A DNA stretch of 27,867 nt, taken from contig DDEI01000065.1 of NCBI GenBank assembly GCA_002336675.1, forward strand, positions 1 through 27,867, given 5' to 3'. Below, one piece after another: positions 1 to 8,258 of the stretch. How positions within the stretch are numbered: position 1 is the stretch's first letter; every line of letters starts with the position of its first letter. This stretch comes from Flavobacteriales bacterium UBA1958. GTDB taxonomy: Bacteria; Bacteroidota; Bacteroidia; Flavobacteriales_D; Sanyastnellaceae. The notes beneath the pieces were generated by a model. The model worked only from the letters and a program-made list of their open reading frames with translations, ran no database searches and had not been told where the DNA came from. The position numbers and the translations under genes are program-made.

Positions 1-1
1 A

Positions 2-2257
2 CTGAACCCTATAGAGAGTTATGTTCTCCCTTCCGGAGGTTACGTTGTTATTTCTAATGAATCCGGAACTTCTGCGTTGCAAACTTTTGGAGAAACCGCC
101 TCTGCAAGTTCATTCTCGGCATTGACTAATTCAGGTGACAGTCTTACGCTGTTGTATAACGGAACTGTAATTGACAGGGTCGTGTATGAAGATGACTGGT
201 ATTCAGATGCTGTAAAAGAAGATGGAGGATGGTCTTTAGAGCGCATTAATCCTAACGCATTATGCAGCGGTAGTCAGAACTGGATAGCGTCTAATTCAGT
301 GCTCGGAGGAACTCCAGGAATTCAAAACTCTGTAAATGATGAAACACCAGATACTGAGGTACCGAACATAACTTCGGCTTCTTTAACAAATGAGACCTTA
401 ATTTTTTTACAAGCAGATGAAATTTTAAACGAGGTTTTAGAGACAACAAATTTTTCTGTTTCTGGAGGATACGAAATTTCAGCAGTTCAGCTGACTTCAT
501 CGGCCAATGGGATTCTTGTAACTTTGGATGAGCCAGTGGAAGTAGGAGTGCCGTTTACTATCATCGTTTCAAGTCTTACAGATTGTGAAGGAAATGAAAA
601 CACTTCCATTACAGAATGGCAGATAGCGTCAGGTTTTCCCGCAGAGGTTGGAGATATCATTATAACAGAAATTATGGCAGATCCTTCTCCACAAGTAGGG
701 TTGCCCGAGGTTGAATATGCAGAACTTTATAATGCATCTGATTTATTTATAGACATTTCAGATGCCGAATTTAGTGGAGCCGCATTTACATCTTCTGTTA
801 TTCTAGCTCCTGGGGAGTATAGGGTGATTATGAGTGAAGAAGATATAGCCAGTAATTTTATTTTTAGCGGAGCATCTGGCATGACTGGTTGGGGCAGTAC
901 TTTCCTTACTAATTCTGGTAAAGAGCTAATTCTAGCTACTTCAAATGGAGTGATAGATGAAGTGACTTATAACAACACGTGGTACCAGGACTCCGATAAA
1001 GACGCGGGAGGCTGGTCACTAGAGTTAATTAACCCTACTCACCCATGCAGTGACAAAGCCAATTGGAGAGCTTCAGAAAGTATTTTTGGCGGTTCTCCAG
1101 CGGAGCTAAACTCAGTATTTTCTGTAGCTGAAGACACTCAAGCTCCCCAAGTAATATTGGCCTATGCCTTTCTCTCTAATTCCATTTTTATAGAATTTGA
1201 TGAGCCGGTGAGTGAATCATCTTTTTCGTCAGCAGTGATTTCATTGAGTGGAGAGAATTCCAATAGCATTACCTCGCAGGGTTTAAGAAGTATCATTGTT
1301 AATTTTCAAGAGGGATTGACTCCTGCTCTAGAGTATACACTATCCGTTTCTGGCATAGAAGATTGTTGGGGAAATGTTAGTGCTACACAGGAAGTAAGAA
1401 TAGGCCTGCCCGAACAAGCAGAAGCAGGAGATTTAATCATAAATGAAGTTCTTTCTAACCCACGCGGATCAGGCTCGGATTATGTAGAAATTTATAACAA
1501 TTCCAATAAAATCATAAGTCTTCAAAATTGGCATTTGGCCAATAGAAATGCAGGTCTTATAGATAGTCAAGAGTTAATCACAGAGTTCCCTCTCCCTATA
1601 TTTCCAGGAGATTATGCGCTGTTCACAGAGTCCCTAGGGGACGTCGCAGTAAATTACCCGAATGCTGCCGTAAATAAGTTCATCGTAATGGATTTACCTG
1701 CATACAGTAATGATGATGGAGATGTGGTTTTGTTATTGCCAGATAACGAAATTAGCGATGAGTTTGGGTATTCTTCAGATTATCATTTCGATCTTTTAGA
1801 TGAGACAGATGGAGTCTCATTAGAGAGAATTAGCTTTACTGTGCCTACACAAAACTCAGACAACTGGTCAAGCGCAGCAGAGAGCGAAAACTATGGGTCT
1901 CCTGGGTACAGAAATTCCCAAACCCAATCTAAAATGACTGCTGGAGGAACAGTTTCTGTTTATCCTCCAGTATTCTCTCCTGGTGGCTCTCAGGATATAA
2001 ACAATCTAGAGATTTCGTATTCATTTAGCGTTAACTCTCAGGCGGCTAGTGTTACCATCTATTCTAAGGATGGCGTAAAAACGAGAGTGTTAAAATCCAA
2101 TATTCTCATAGGTTCTGAAGGGACTTTCTTTTGGGATGGAGCAGATGATCAAGGGAGAGCAGTTCCTACTGGGATTTATGTAATTTACTTCGAAGTGTTT
2201 GGTTTAGATGGAAGTGTAGGAGGGTATAAAGTTCCTGCCACTGTAGCTTACAGGTGA
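2..2257 (+). CDS. Lamin-tail-domain surface protein, 5' end outside the window
   Basis: The frame is open from base 2, so the true start lies upstream and 751 residues are visible. Three lamin-tail-like modules can be seen, at about residues 1-110, 210-375 and 470-635. The first two share a closing signature (GGWSLE, INP, C, NW, AS, GG, P, NSV). Ig-like segments of the bacterial SbsA/Big_5 style lie between them, each with a D-C-x-G/W-N element. The last 100 residues form a FlgD-like Ig fold (PPVFSPGG, then FFWDGADDQGRAVPTGIYV). I see no standard T9SS type A or B sorting domain, unlike the other exported proteins here. Lamin-tail domains in bacteria occur in secreted, often cell-surface or nuclease-associated proteins; no nuclease motif is visible in this part. 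It is the first gene of a tight six-gene run and abuts the DUF4271 gene. An adhesive or structural surface role is inference. Confidence 0.82.
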   Translation: MNPIESYVLPSGGYVVISNESGTSALQTFGETASASSFSALTNSGDSLTLLYNGTVIDRVVYEDDWYSDAVKEDGGWSLERINPNALCSGSQNWIASNSVLGGTPGIQNSVNDETPDTEVPNITSASLTNETLIFLQADEILNEVLETTNFSVSGGYEISAVQLTSSANGILVTLDEPVEVGVPFTIIVSSLTDCEGNENTSITEWQIASGFPAEVGDIIITEIMADPSPQVGLPEVEYAELYNASDLFIDISDAEFSGAAFTSSVILAPGEYRVIMSEEDIASNFIFSGASGMTGWGSTFLTNSGKELILATSNGVIDEVTYNNTWYQDSDKDAGGWSLELINPTHPCSDKANWRASESIFGGSPAELNSVFSVAEDTQAPQVILAYAFLSNSIFIEFDEPVSESSFSSAVISLSGENSNSITSQGLRSIIVNFQEGLTPALEYTLSVSGIEDCWGNVSATQEVRIGLPEQAEAGDLIINEVLSNPRGSGSDYVEIYNNSNKIISLQNWHLANRNAGLIDSQELITEFPLPIFPGDYALFTESLGDVAVNYPNAAVNKFIVMDLPAYSNDDGDVVLLLPDNEISDEFGYSSDYHFDLLDETDGVSLERISFTVPTQNSDNWSSAAESENYGSPGYRNSQTQSKMTAGGTVSVYPPVFSPGGSQDINNLEISYSFSVNSQAASVTIYSKDGVKTRVLKSNILIGSEGTFFWDGADDQGRAVPTGIYVIYFEVFGLDGSVGGYKVPATVAYR

Positions 2258-2259
2258 TA

Positions 2260-2964
2260 ATGAGAATTAATTTCACCGAAATACCCGCTCCGCTATTGAA
2301 GGAATCCTACTTGTTAGGAGAGCCTTGGATGTTCTATATTTTTATATTTATAGGAGTGTTAATAGCGGGGACTCAGTGGAATTATTCTAAGAACATCAGA
2401 GAGATTTTTTATGCAGTCATAAATATTCGAATGCTCAGAGAAATACTGAGGGAAGAAATAGTTTTGACCAGTAGAACTAGCCAATTGCTTATAGTCCTTT
2501 CTCACCTGTCTTTAGCCCTATTTTTTTATCTATCTTTTTCTTATTATGAGATAGGAATAGCCGGAGTAAGTCTTTCAGGATTTTTAAAGTATCTGCTAAT
2601 ATTGACTATTCTTACTTTCATTTACTTTGTGAAAATAGTAATAATCCGAGGGATGAGACTTTTGTTTAATGGCGATTATTCGCTTAGAGAATATGAGTTT
2701 AATTATGGCTTGCTTTTGAAGGTGGCAGGTATTGGATTGTTCCCGCTTAGTTTGTTACTAGCTTATTCTAAAGTCATCCCTAGTGATTTTTTGGTGCTGA
2801 TAGGGCTAATTCTAATAGTAGCCAGTATAGTTTGGAGATGGGCTCGAGGTTGGCTAAACGCCGTAACAAACAGAATTTCTATTGTCTATATTATTTTATA
2901 CCTTTGCACGCTCGAAATTTTACCTGCGGTGGTATTATTAAAAGTTCTGCTTGTCAGGTCTTAA
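2260..2964 (+). CDS. DUF4271 polytopic inner-membrane protein
   Basis: This 234-residue protein has about six to seven hydrophobic segments: near residues 22-40, 75-95, 105-130, 155-175, 180-200 and 210-232. They are separated by short basic loops, such as the stretch around NIREIFYAVINIRMLREI. The pattern and its place directly before a HemD-like gene match the Bacteroidota family DUF4271, whose biochemical role I do not know. I chose ATG at 2260, two bases after the stop of the lamin-tail gene. A GTG at 2254 would overlap that stop as GTGA and add two residues, so translational coupling is likely either way. The gene is followed after 27 bp by the HemD-like gene. No catalytic motif is evident, and a transport or assembly role would be guesswork. 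Confidence 0.8.
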   Translation: MRINFTEIPAPLLKESYLLGEPWMFYIFIFIGVLIAGTQWNYSKNIREIFYAVINIRMLREILREEIVLTSRTSQLLIVLSHLSLALFFYLSFSYYEIGIAGVSLSGFLKYLLILTILTFIYFVKIVIIRGMRLLFNGDYSLREYEFNYGLLLKVAGIGLFPLSLLLAYSKVIPSDFLVLIGLILIVASIVWRWARGWLNAVTNRISIVYIILYLCTLEILPAVVLLKVLLVRS

Positions 2965-2991
2965 AAGTACTGCTCCTAAAACAAGATAACG

Positions 2992-3750
2992 ATGGAGGCT
3001 AAAGTAAAGGAAAAAGTTAAAACGATCTTAATTTCTCAACCAAAACCTGAGGGCGATAATAAGTCACCTTATACCGCTTTATCTAAGAAACATAAGCTTA
3101 AGATTGATTTCAGACCGTTTATTCATGTAGAGCCCACTCATGCTCAGGAATTCAGGCAGAATAGAATCTCTATACTTGAGCATACGGCTATTATCTTCAC
3201 TTCGAGAGTTGCCGTAGACCACTTTTTTAGAATGTGTGAGGAGACGAGAGCCACGGTTCCTGATACTATGAAGTATTTCTGCTTGAGCGAGACTACTGCT
3301 TTTTATTTACAGAAATATGTAGTTTATCGAAAGAGGAAAATATTTCACGGTAGAGTTACTTTCGTAGAGTTGGTGGAGATTATGAAGAAACACAAGCAAG
3401 AGAAATTCTTAGTTCCGTGTTCCAATCTGCTGAAGCCGAGCATTCCCGAGCTGCTTATAGAGAATAAGTTTCACCACAGCATAGCTCCTATGTACAGAAC
3501 GGTATGTAGCGATTTGAGTGATTTGGCAGATGTGAAGTATGATATGTTAGTTTTCTTTAGCCCTTCAGGAATAGAGTCGTTAATGAAAAACTTCCCTGAT
3601 TTCAAGCAGGGAGATACCGTGTTGGCCACTTTCGGACCTACGACTGCTAAGGCAGCTGAAGCAGCCGGATTAAGAATAGATATTCTTGCTCCGCACCCAA
3701 AGGCTCCCTCAATGTCTATGGCTATACAGCAATTCATAACTGGTAAATAA
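2992..3750 (+). CDS. hemD: Uroporphyrinogen-III synthase family protein
   Basis: The product has 252 residues, the usual HemD length. HemD closes and rearranges hydroxymethylbilane to uroporphyrinogen III in the cytoplasm, the branch point to heme, siroheme and cobalamin. The bilobed pattern is visible. Lobe 1 starts with a beta strand (KTILISQPKP) and carries IIFTSRVAVDHFF. Lobe 2 has VFFSPSGIESLMKNFPDF and the late family motif FGPTTAKAAEAAGL with its conserved Thr. The basic N-terminus (MEAKVKEKVK) precedes the first strand. The gene sits between DUF4271 and rnpA, not beside other heme genes, an arrangement I recall as common in Bacteroidota. The family is very divergent in sequence, so fold membership is firmer than enzymatic activity. 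The start is ATG with no strong Shine-Dalgarno sequence. Confidence 0.85.
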   Translation: MEAKVKEKVKTILISQPKPEGDNKSPYTALSKKHKLKIDFRPFIHVEPTHAQEFRQNRISILEHTAIIFTSRVAVDHFFRMCEETRATVPDTMKYFCLSETTAFYLQKYVVYRKRKIFHGRVTFVELVEIMKKHKQEKFLVPCSNLLKPSIPELLIENKFHHSIAPMYRTVCSDLSDLADVKYDMLVFFSPSGIESLMKNFPDFKQGDTVLATFGPTTAKAAEAAGLRIDILAPHPKAPSMSMAIQQFITGK

Positions 3751-3778
3751 AAGGACGTTACTTCTTCATTTACAATCA

Positions 3779-4171
3779 GTGAATTCACCTAGAAAACTTG
3801 AGAAGAAAGAACTTCTTTCCAGTAAGAAGTCAATTCAATCCATATTTGACAATGGGTTAACAATAAAGGCTTACCCATTATTTATTTCCTTCGAGGTGGT
3901 TGACTCAAAGCATTCTGAAATTAAAGTGCTTTTTTCTGTGAGTAAAAAAAGACAGAGATTAGCTGTTCGTAGAAATGGAATTAAACGAAAGCTTAAAGAA
4001 TCGTATCGACTCAATAAGTTACCTTTGCGAGAGTTTATTTTAAAAGAGGGGTTGAGTCTTAATCTTATGATTATCCAAGTAACTGGTGACAAAGTCCCCT
4101 ATTCCACCATCGAAAAGAAAATGATAAAAGGGCTGTCTAAGCTAAAGGAAAGTTTAATTAAATCGAATTAG
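3779..4171 (+). CDS. rnpA: Ribonuclease P protein component
   Basis: This 130-residue basic protein is of normal RnpA size. RnpA binds the catalytic RNase P RNA and helps recognise the 5' leader of precursor tRNAs. Visible landmarks are the N-terminal KKxxI-x-IF segment (residues 16-23), the strand LFSVSKKRQRLAV (51-63) and the RNA-binding helix RRNGIKRKLKESYR (64-77). The usual RN[R/K/L]xKR motif reads RNGIKR here, with Gly67 in place of a basic or large residue. The start is GTG at 3779; there is no in-frame ATG close by, and the GTG fits the normal family N-terminus. It lies 28 bp after the HemD-like gene and 4 bp before the S41 protease gene, so it is probably cotranscribed with both. In many other bacteria rnpA follows rpmH; that gene is not here. 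Confidence 0.93.
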   Translation: MNSPRKLEKKELLSSKKSIQSIFDNGLTIKAYPLFISFEVVDSKHSEIKVLFSVSKKRQRLAVRRNGIKRKLKESYRLNKLPLREFILKEGLSLNLMIIQVTGDKVPYSTIEKKMIKGLSKLKESLIKSN

Positions 4172-4175
4172 ATTC

Positions 4176-5804
4176 ATGAGAAAGCTGACAAATAGATTTT
4201 ATATAAACATGTTAGGTCTACTGCTTTTAGTATCCCTGTCATCAGCGGCTTTCATTAAATATTTTGAGGTCTCTAAAAACCTGGAAGTGTTCACCACCCT
4301 ATATAAGGAGTTGAATCTTTACTATGTGGATGAAACTAATCCAGGAGAGTTAATGAAAACAGGTATAGATGCCATGTTAGAATCTTTGGATCCATATACT
4401 GTATATTATCCAGAGTCAAGAATAGAAGAGGCGCGCTTCATGCAGACTGGACAGTACGGGGGAATAGGCATAAATGTCGAAAGTATAGACGATAAGATTA
4501 TTATCAATGATGTTCTGCAAGGCTTCCCTGCTGCTAGTGAAGGTTTAAAGCCTGGAGATGAGATTATCAGTATAGATGGCCAACTTCTCAAACAATTAAA
4601 GCCAGATCAGTTGGACGGTCTGCTTAAAGGAAATGTAGGAACATCTCTAACCATTGATTATAGAAGAGCTAATGAACAAAAGGAGGTTCTGCTAACTAGA
4701 GCACAGATTAAGATAAATGAAGTGCCGTATTTTGGTATGATAAACGAAACTGATGGGTATATAAAACTCAATAGTTTCACTAAAACATCTAGTATGAGTG
4801 TTCGCTCTGCTTTAATGAGTTTAAAGTCCAAAAGCGGAGCCCAAAGAATAGTTCTCGATTTAAGGGGTAATGGCGGTGGCCTTCTAAAAGAAGCAGTAAA
4901 TATCGTAGGTCTTTTTGTAGATAAAGGAGAGCGAGTAGTAAGTACTCGAGGCAAAGTAGATAGTTGGAATAAAGTGTACGAAACTAAAGCAGCTCCTATA
5001 GCTCCAGACATGCCTTTAATCGTCCTGATAGATGAGAATTCGGCGAGTGCGTCAGAAATAGTAAGTGGAGCCCTGCAAGACCTAGATAGAGCTGTAGTGA
5101 TTGGGAGACAAAGTTTTGGAAAAGGGCTGGTTCAGCGAACCAAAGATTTGGTTTACAATTCTAGGATGAAATTAACAATAGCTAAATACTATATCCCTAG
5201 TGGAAGATGCATTCAGAGATTAGATTACTCAAATAAAGAAGACGGAAAGGTTATGGCCATAGCGGACTCATTAATTAAACCTTTTGAAACTAGAAAAGGC
5301 AGGCCCGTTTTCGATGGTAGAGGTGTAGACCCCGATGTTCTCATGGAGAAATTAGGAGAGAGTGAACTATTAAAAAGTTTGAAGACGAATTATGTACTCT
5401 TTGATTATGTTAATGATTACGCGACTAATTCTCAAAAGCCAGACACAGTAATTAATTTTAAGTACGAAGATTATGATGGGTTTAAGGTCTGTGCGATTTC
5501 CGCGAATTTTGACTACTCTACAGCTTCTTACAAGAAAATGATGGAGTTAATAGAAGTAACTAAAAAAGAAAATTACTTTACCGAAACACAGAATGAAATA
5601 GTTACGTTGACTAATGGTCTAGCTCCAAATATTTCTGTTGATTTAGACAGATATAAGTTTGAAATTCTTCCTATTCTAGAGAAAGAAATAGTGAAACGAC
5701 TATTCTTTGAAAAAGGAGGAATCCAATACGGCCTGCTTCATGATCCCTATATCGCTGAAAGCGTAAAAACGTTTAACTCGAATTATAGTTCTATTTTACA
5801 ATAG
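4176..5804 (+). CDS. S41 family carboxy-terminal processing protease (CtpA/Prc-like)
   Basis: The product has 542 residues. An N-terminal hydrophobic segment (residues 10-27) is a signal peptide or anchor, placing the enzyme in the periplasm. An N-terminal helical region around LDPYTVYY is followed by a PDZ domain (about 90-175, with YGGIGINV and GLKPGDEIISIDG) and the S41 core. The catalytic Ser-Lys dyad is intact: Ser291 in NSASASEI and Lys316 in FGKGLVQ, with Gln320, at the spacing known for this family. IVLDLRGNGGG (225-235) is the conserved core strand. A C-terminal extension of about 150 residues follows, as in many Bacteroidota members. Such proteases trim or degrade periplasmic proteins from their C-termini; the substrate here is unknown. 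It lies 4 bp after rnpA and 5 bp before the O-antigen ligase-like gene. Confidence 0.93.
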   Translation: MRKLTNRFYINMLGLLLLVSLSSAAFIKYFEVSKNLEVFTTLYKELNLYYVDETNPGELMKTGIDAMLESLDPYTVYYPESRIEEARFMQTGQYGGIGINVESIDDKIIINDVLQGFPAASEGLKPGDEIISIDGQLLKQLKPDQLDGLLKGNVGTSLTIDYRRANEQKEVLLTRAQIKINEVPYFGMINETDGYIKLNSFTKTSSMSVRSALMSLKSKSGAQRIVLDLRGNGGGLLKEAVNIVGLFVDKGERVVSTRGKVDSWNKVYETKAAPIAPDMPLIVLIDENSASASEIVSGALQDLDRAVVIGRQSFGKGLVQRTKDLVYNSRMKLTIAKYYIPSGRCIQRLDYSNKEDGKVMAIADSLIKPFETRKGRPVFDGRGVDPDVLMEKLGESELLKSLKTNYVLFDYVNDYATNSQKPDTVINFKYEDYDGFKVCAISANFDYSTASYKKMMELIEVTKKENYFTETQNEIVTLTNGLAPNISVDLDRYKFEILPILEKEIVKRLFFEKGGIQYGLLHDPYIAESVKTFNSNYSSILQ

Positions 5805-5809
5805 AATAA

Positions 5810-7360
5810 ATGGCCGGATTACTTCCAATTTTTAACTCTAAGCGTTTAAACGTACTGTTTCTAATCGGGGCATCGTTTATAGCCATAGGAATACCTTTTT
5901 CTCTAGTTATGATGAGTATGGGTACTATCGGAGTTTCGGTAGTATATATTTTAGAAGGAGGGTTTGAAGAGAAATTCAGAAAACTGAATCATCCAGTTTT
6001 AAAGCCTATCATAGCCTTAATCCTATTACTTGTAATCGCCCTCTTTTGGACTTCCGACATCAAAACGGGAGTTAGAATGATAAGAAAGGTAATACCACTC
6101 TTGGTGATTCCCTTAGTTTTCTCTGGAATTTCATCTGTGAGCAAACGACAAATCAATCTATTGATCTGGGCTTTTGTGGCGGCTACAGTATTATCGGTTT
6201 TAATAAATATGGGAGTAGCTTTCTACAGTGAAGCGCTCACTCTAGGTAACCCTAGAAAAATCTCATTGTTCGTTTCACATATTAGGCTTTCCCTGTATAT
6301 AGTATTGAGTATTGTTTGGGTTTGCTACTCCAATATTCATTGGGCTTTGAAGATTTTAATTGTTTCTGTATTGAGTATTTTCGTTTTTTTGGCTCAAACA
6401 GTCACGGGAATGATTTTACTTTTTGTGATTTCTATAGCTCTTCTGCTTGGCGTATTAGCCATAAATGGAAATAAGGCTTTTAAGTATTTTAGATTGATTT
6501 TCTCTACTATTATCTTCATGGTTTTTGGGTTTTTAGCATACACCACCTATGATTTTTATGATTCAAATTTTCCAGAGGCTACACCTGAGTTTACCGAAAA
6601 TGGCAAAAAATATAACCCTGAATTGGAGAACGGATTTATTGAGAACGGAAATTTCTTATGGAGTTATGTCAGTTTTTCTGAACTAGACAAGGGGTTTAAG
6701 TCTGCTACAGGCCAGTCGTTATGGGCTAAAAATAAGGATGGTTATGATAATTATGCAATACTTATCCGCTACTTAAACAACAAGGGGCTAAAAAAAAATG
6801 CTGCAGGCATAAGTCAATTAGATTCCGCAGATTTTCAGCGCATTCTTCTTGGTAACCCTTACCCTGATTTGTTCAAGTACAAAGGTTTTTCGAAGAGAGT
6901 AAGGGGGATTCTTTTTCATTTAGAAAAGAGTCGGTTTAGCAAAGATTTCAGCGGAAATTCTCTAGCAGAGAAGATAGTTTTCCAAACAGCAGGATGGAAA
7001 GCTTATCTGAACTCTCCGATCATAGGAGCGGGCACCGGGGACATGAAAGAGGCTCTGGCTGGTTATTATGATGATGTTTACCCGAATTTGCCAGAGGAGA
7101 GAAGGAGAAAGCCGCATAATCAATATATTTCATACTTAATTTTAGCCGGACCATTGGCCGTCTTTTTATTAATTATGATTTTTGTACAGCAGTGGAGAAA
7201 TGTCCCAGCACAGTTTATAAGCTTTGGCAAAGCATTTGTAATTATTGTATTAGTATCTTTTCTTGGAGAGGACACTATGGGGTCACAGGCAGGAGTGACC
7301 TTCGTAGCTTTTTTCTCAGGGCTCATATTCTTGCTTAAGCCGAGGGAAGAAAGAGAGTAA
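5810..7360 (+). CDS. O-antigen ligase / Wzy-like polysaccharide polymerase
   Basis: This is a 516-residue polytopic protein. Hydrophobic segments cluster at about residues 10-50, 60-105, 115-140, 155-225 and 228-248, then a large soluble loop (about 250-430) and two or three further helices. The loop ends with GAGTGDMKEAL (about 405-415) and KPHNQYISYLILAGP (about 434-448). A large periplasmic loop with a G-x-G-x-x-D element and a following HN[QE]Y/F element is typical of the O-antigen ligase family (Wzy_C domain). These enzymes join or polymerise undecaprenyl-linked glycans in the periplasm. Ligase, polymerase and protein O-glycan transferase cannot be separated by sequence alone. It is the last gene of the six-gene run and converges on a glycosyltransferase gene, which supports a surface-glycan role. 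Confidence 0.85.
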   Translation: MAGLLPIFNSKRLNVLFLIGASFIAIGIPFSLVMMSMGTIGVSVVYILEGGFEEKFRKLNHPVLKPIIALILLLVIALFWTSDIKTGVRMIRKVIPLLVIPLVFSGISSVSKRQINLLIWAFVAATVLSVLINMGVAFYSEALTLGNPRKISLFVSHIRLSLYIVLSIVWVCYSNIHWALKILIVSVLSIFVFLAQTVTGMILLFVISIALLLGVLAINGNKAFKYFRLIFSTIIFMVFGFLAYTTYDFYDSNFPEATPEFTENGKKYNPELENGFIENGNFLWSYVSFSELDKGFKSATGQSLWAKNKDGYDNYAILIRYLNNKGLKKNAAGISQLDSADFQRILLGNPYPDLFKYKGFSKRVRGILFHLEKSRFSKDFSGNSLAEKIVFQTAGWKAYLNSPIIGAGTGDMKEALAGYYDDVYPNLPEERRRKPHNQYISYLILAGPLAVFLLIMIFVQQWRNVPAQFISFGKAFVIIVLVSFLGEDTMGSQAGVTFVAFFSGLIFLLKPREERE

Positions 7361-7383
7361 TTAAGCGTTCCAATACTTAATTA
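7358..7383. terminator. Possible weak bidirectional terminator between convergent genes
   Basis: An 8-bp perfect inverted repeat, TAATTAAG (7358-7365) and CTTAATTA (7376-7383), encloses a 10-nt loop. The TAA stop of the ligase gene lies in the left arm and the stop of the minus-strand glycosyltransferase in the right arm. The stem is AT-rich and has no long U-run, so termination here is uncertain. Part of the symmetry is expected because two facing TAA stops are complementary. Confidence 0.35.
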
Positions 7384-8138
7384 TTTCGTGCTTTTATTTC
7401 CGCAAGACCTTTGTACTTTAAGTGTACTCCCCTCGCGGAGATTTTAGCTATTTGAAGTCCCAGTCTGCCATCGAGAAAACCTCGTTTTAGCAAATACATT
7501 TTAATAAATTTAGCTACACCGCTTATGAAAGGTTTTAAGGGCCCGAAAGCTTTTTTCGCATGAAACATTTTTTTTGCCGATAAACCGGCGTATTTTTTAG
7601 TGCGCGCTATGTGGTCTGCTTTGGATTTGTACGAATAGTGGAGTAAATCGCCAGGAAGATGTTTAATCCTCAGTTTTTTAGGAAGGAGAAGTGTTTCGTG
7701 CACGAAATCACCAGTCCAACGAATATAACGCTTATTAAAAATTCTGACTTTTACATCTGGATACCACCCTGAGTGCCTTATCCATTGTCCACAATAGTTA
7801 GTTAGCCTGTTAAAACTATAGATACCTTCTAGACCTGAATTTTTTTGAAGCAAAATTGATCTTTTAAGAGCAGGGCTGATTACTTCGTCTGCATCTATAC
7901 TCAGGATGAAGTCGTTTTTTGCAGAAGTATTTCCTAAGTTTTTAGTCTTAGTATACCCCAGCCATTGAGACTCTATAATTGTGGCTCCTAATGCTCTGGA
8001 AATAGCTAAAGTCTTATCAGTACTTCCAGAGTCTACTACCAAAACTTCGTCCACGACTTCTAACAAAGACAAGATACACCTTTCGATGTTCTTCTCTTCG
8101 TTTTTAGTGATTATTACAGCAGTAAGTGAGGTATACAT
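7377..8138 (-). CDS. Family 2 glycosyltransferase, lipopolysaccharide-core type
   Basis: The product has 253 residues counted from ATG at 8138. The GT-A fold is plain: strand SLTAVIITKNEEKNIERCI, then VDEVLVVDSGSTDKT (nucleotide-sugar site, residues 29-43), then the metal-binding DxD in SIDADEVI (Asp82-Ala-Asp84). The C-terminal half carries W-, H- and R-rich elements (RHSGWYPDVKVRIFNK, HYSYKS) typical of the WaaE/KdtX-like group, which adds a hexose to the lipopolysaccharide core. This enzyme acts at the cytoplasmic face of the inner membrane. An upstream TTG would add three residues (MSK), but ATG 8138 starts directly before the first core strand. The gene converges with the O-antigen ligase-like gene, 16 bp apart, which suggests a shared surface-glycan pathway. 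The sugar and acceptor cannot be told from sequence. Confidence 0.88.
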   Translation of the reverse strand: MYTSLTAVIITKNEEKNIERCILSLLEVVDEVLVVDSGSTDKTLAISRALGATIIESQWLGYTKTKNLGNTSAKNDFILSIDADEVISPALKRSILLQKNSGLEGIYSFNRLTNYCGQWIRHSGWYPDVKVRIFNKRYIRWTGDFVHETLLLPKKLRIKHLPGDLLHYSYKSKADHIARTKKYAGLSAKKMFHAKKAFGPLKPFISGVAKFIKMYLLKRGFLDGRLGLQIAKISARGVHLKYKGLAEIKARNN

Positions 8139-8149
8139 TTTGGACAATA

Positions 8150-8164
8150 GTATAAAACTTATAC
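8150..8164. promoter_or_regulatory. Short palindrome upstream of the glycosyltransferase
   Basis: GTATAA and TTATAC form a perfect 6-bp inverted repeat around AAC. It lies 11 bp before the ATG of the minus-strand glycosyltransferase. It could be an operator or a core-promoter overlap, or chance in AT-rich DNA. No clean TAnnTTTG box was found for this gene. Confidence 0.25.
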
Positions 8165-8258
8165 CAAACTATGAGGAGTCTGAATTATTTATTGAGGCAA
8201 TCCATTATGATTTTATAAAAACTTCTGTAAAAACGGTCATTCTTGTTAATAAGAAATG

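Noticed and set aside
3471..3788. 105-residue minus-strand reading frame
   Set aside because: Antisense shadow of the HemD-like gene, with no family resemblance.
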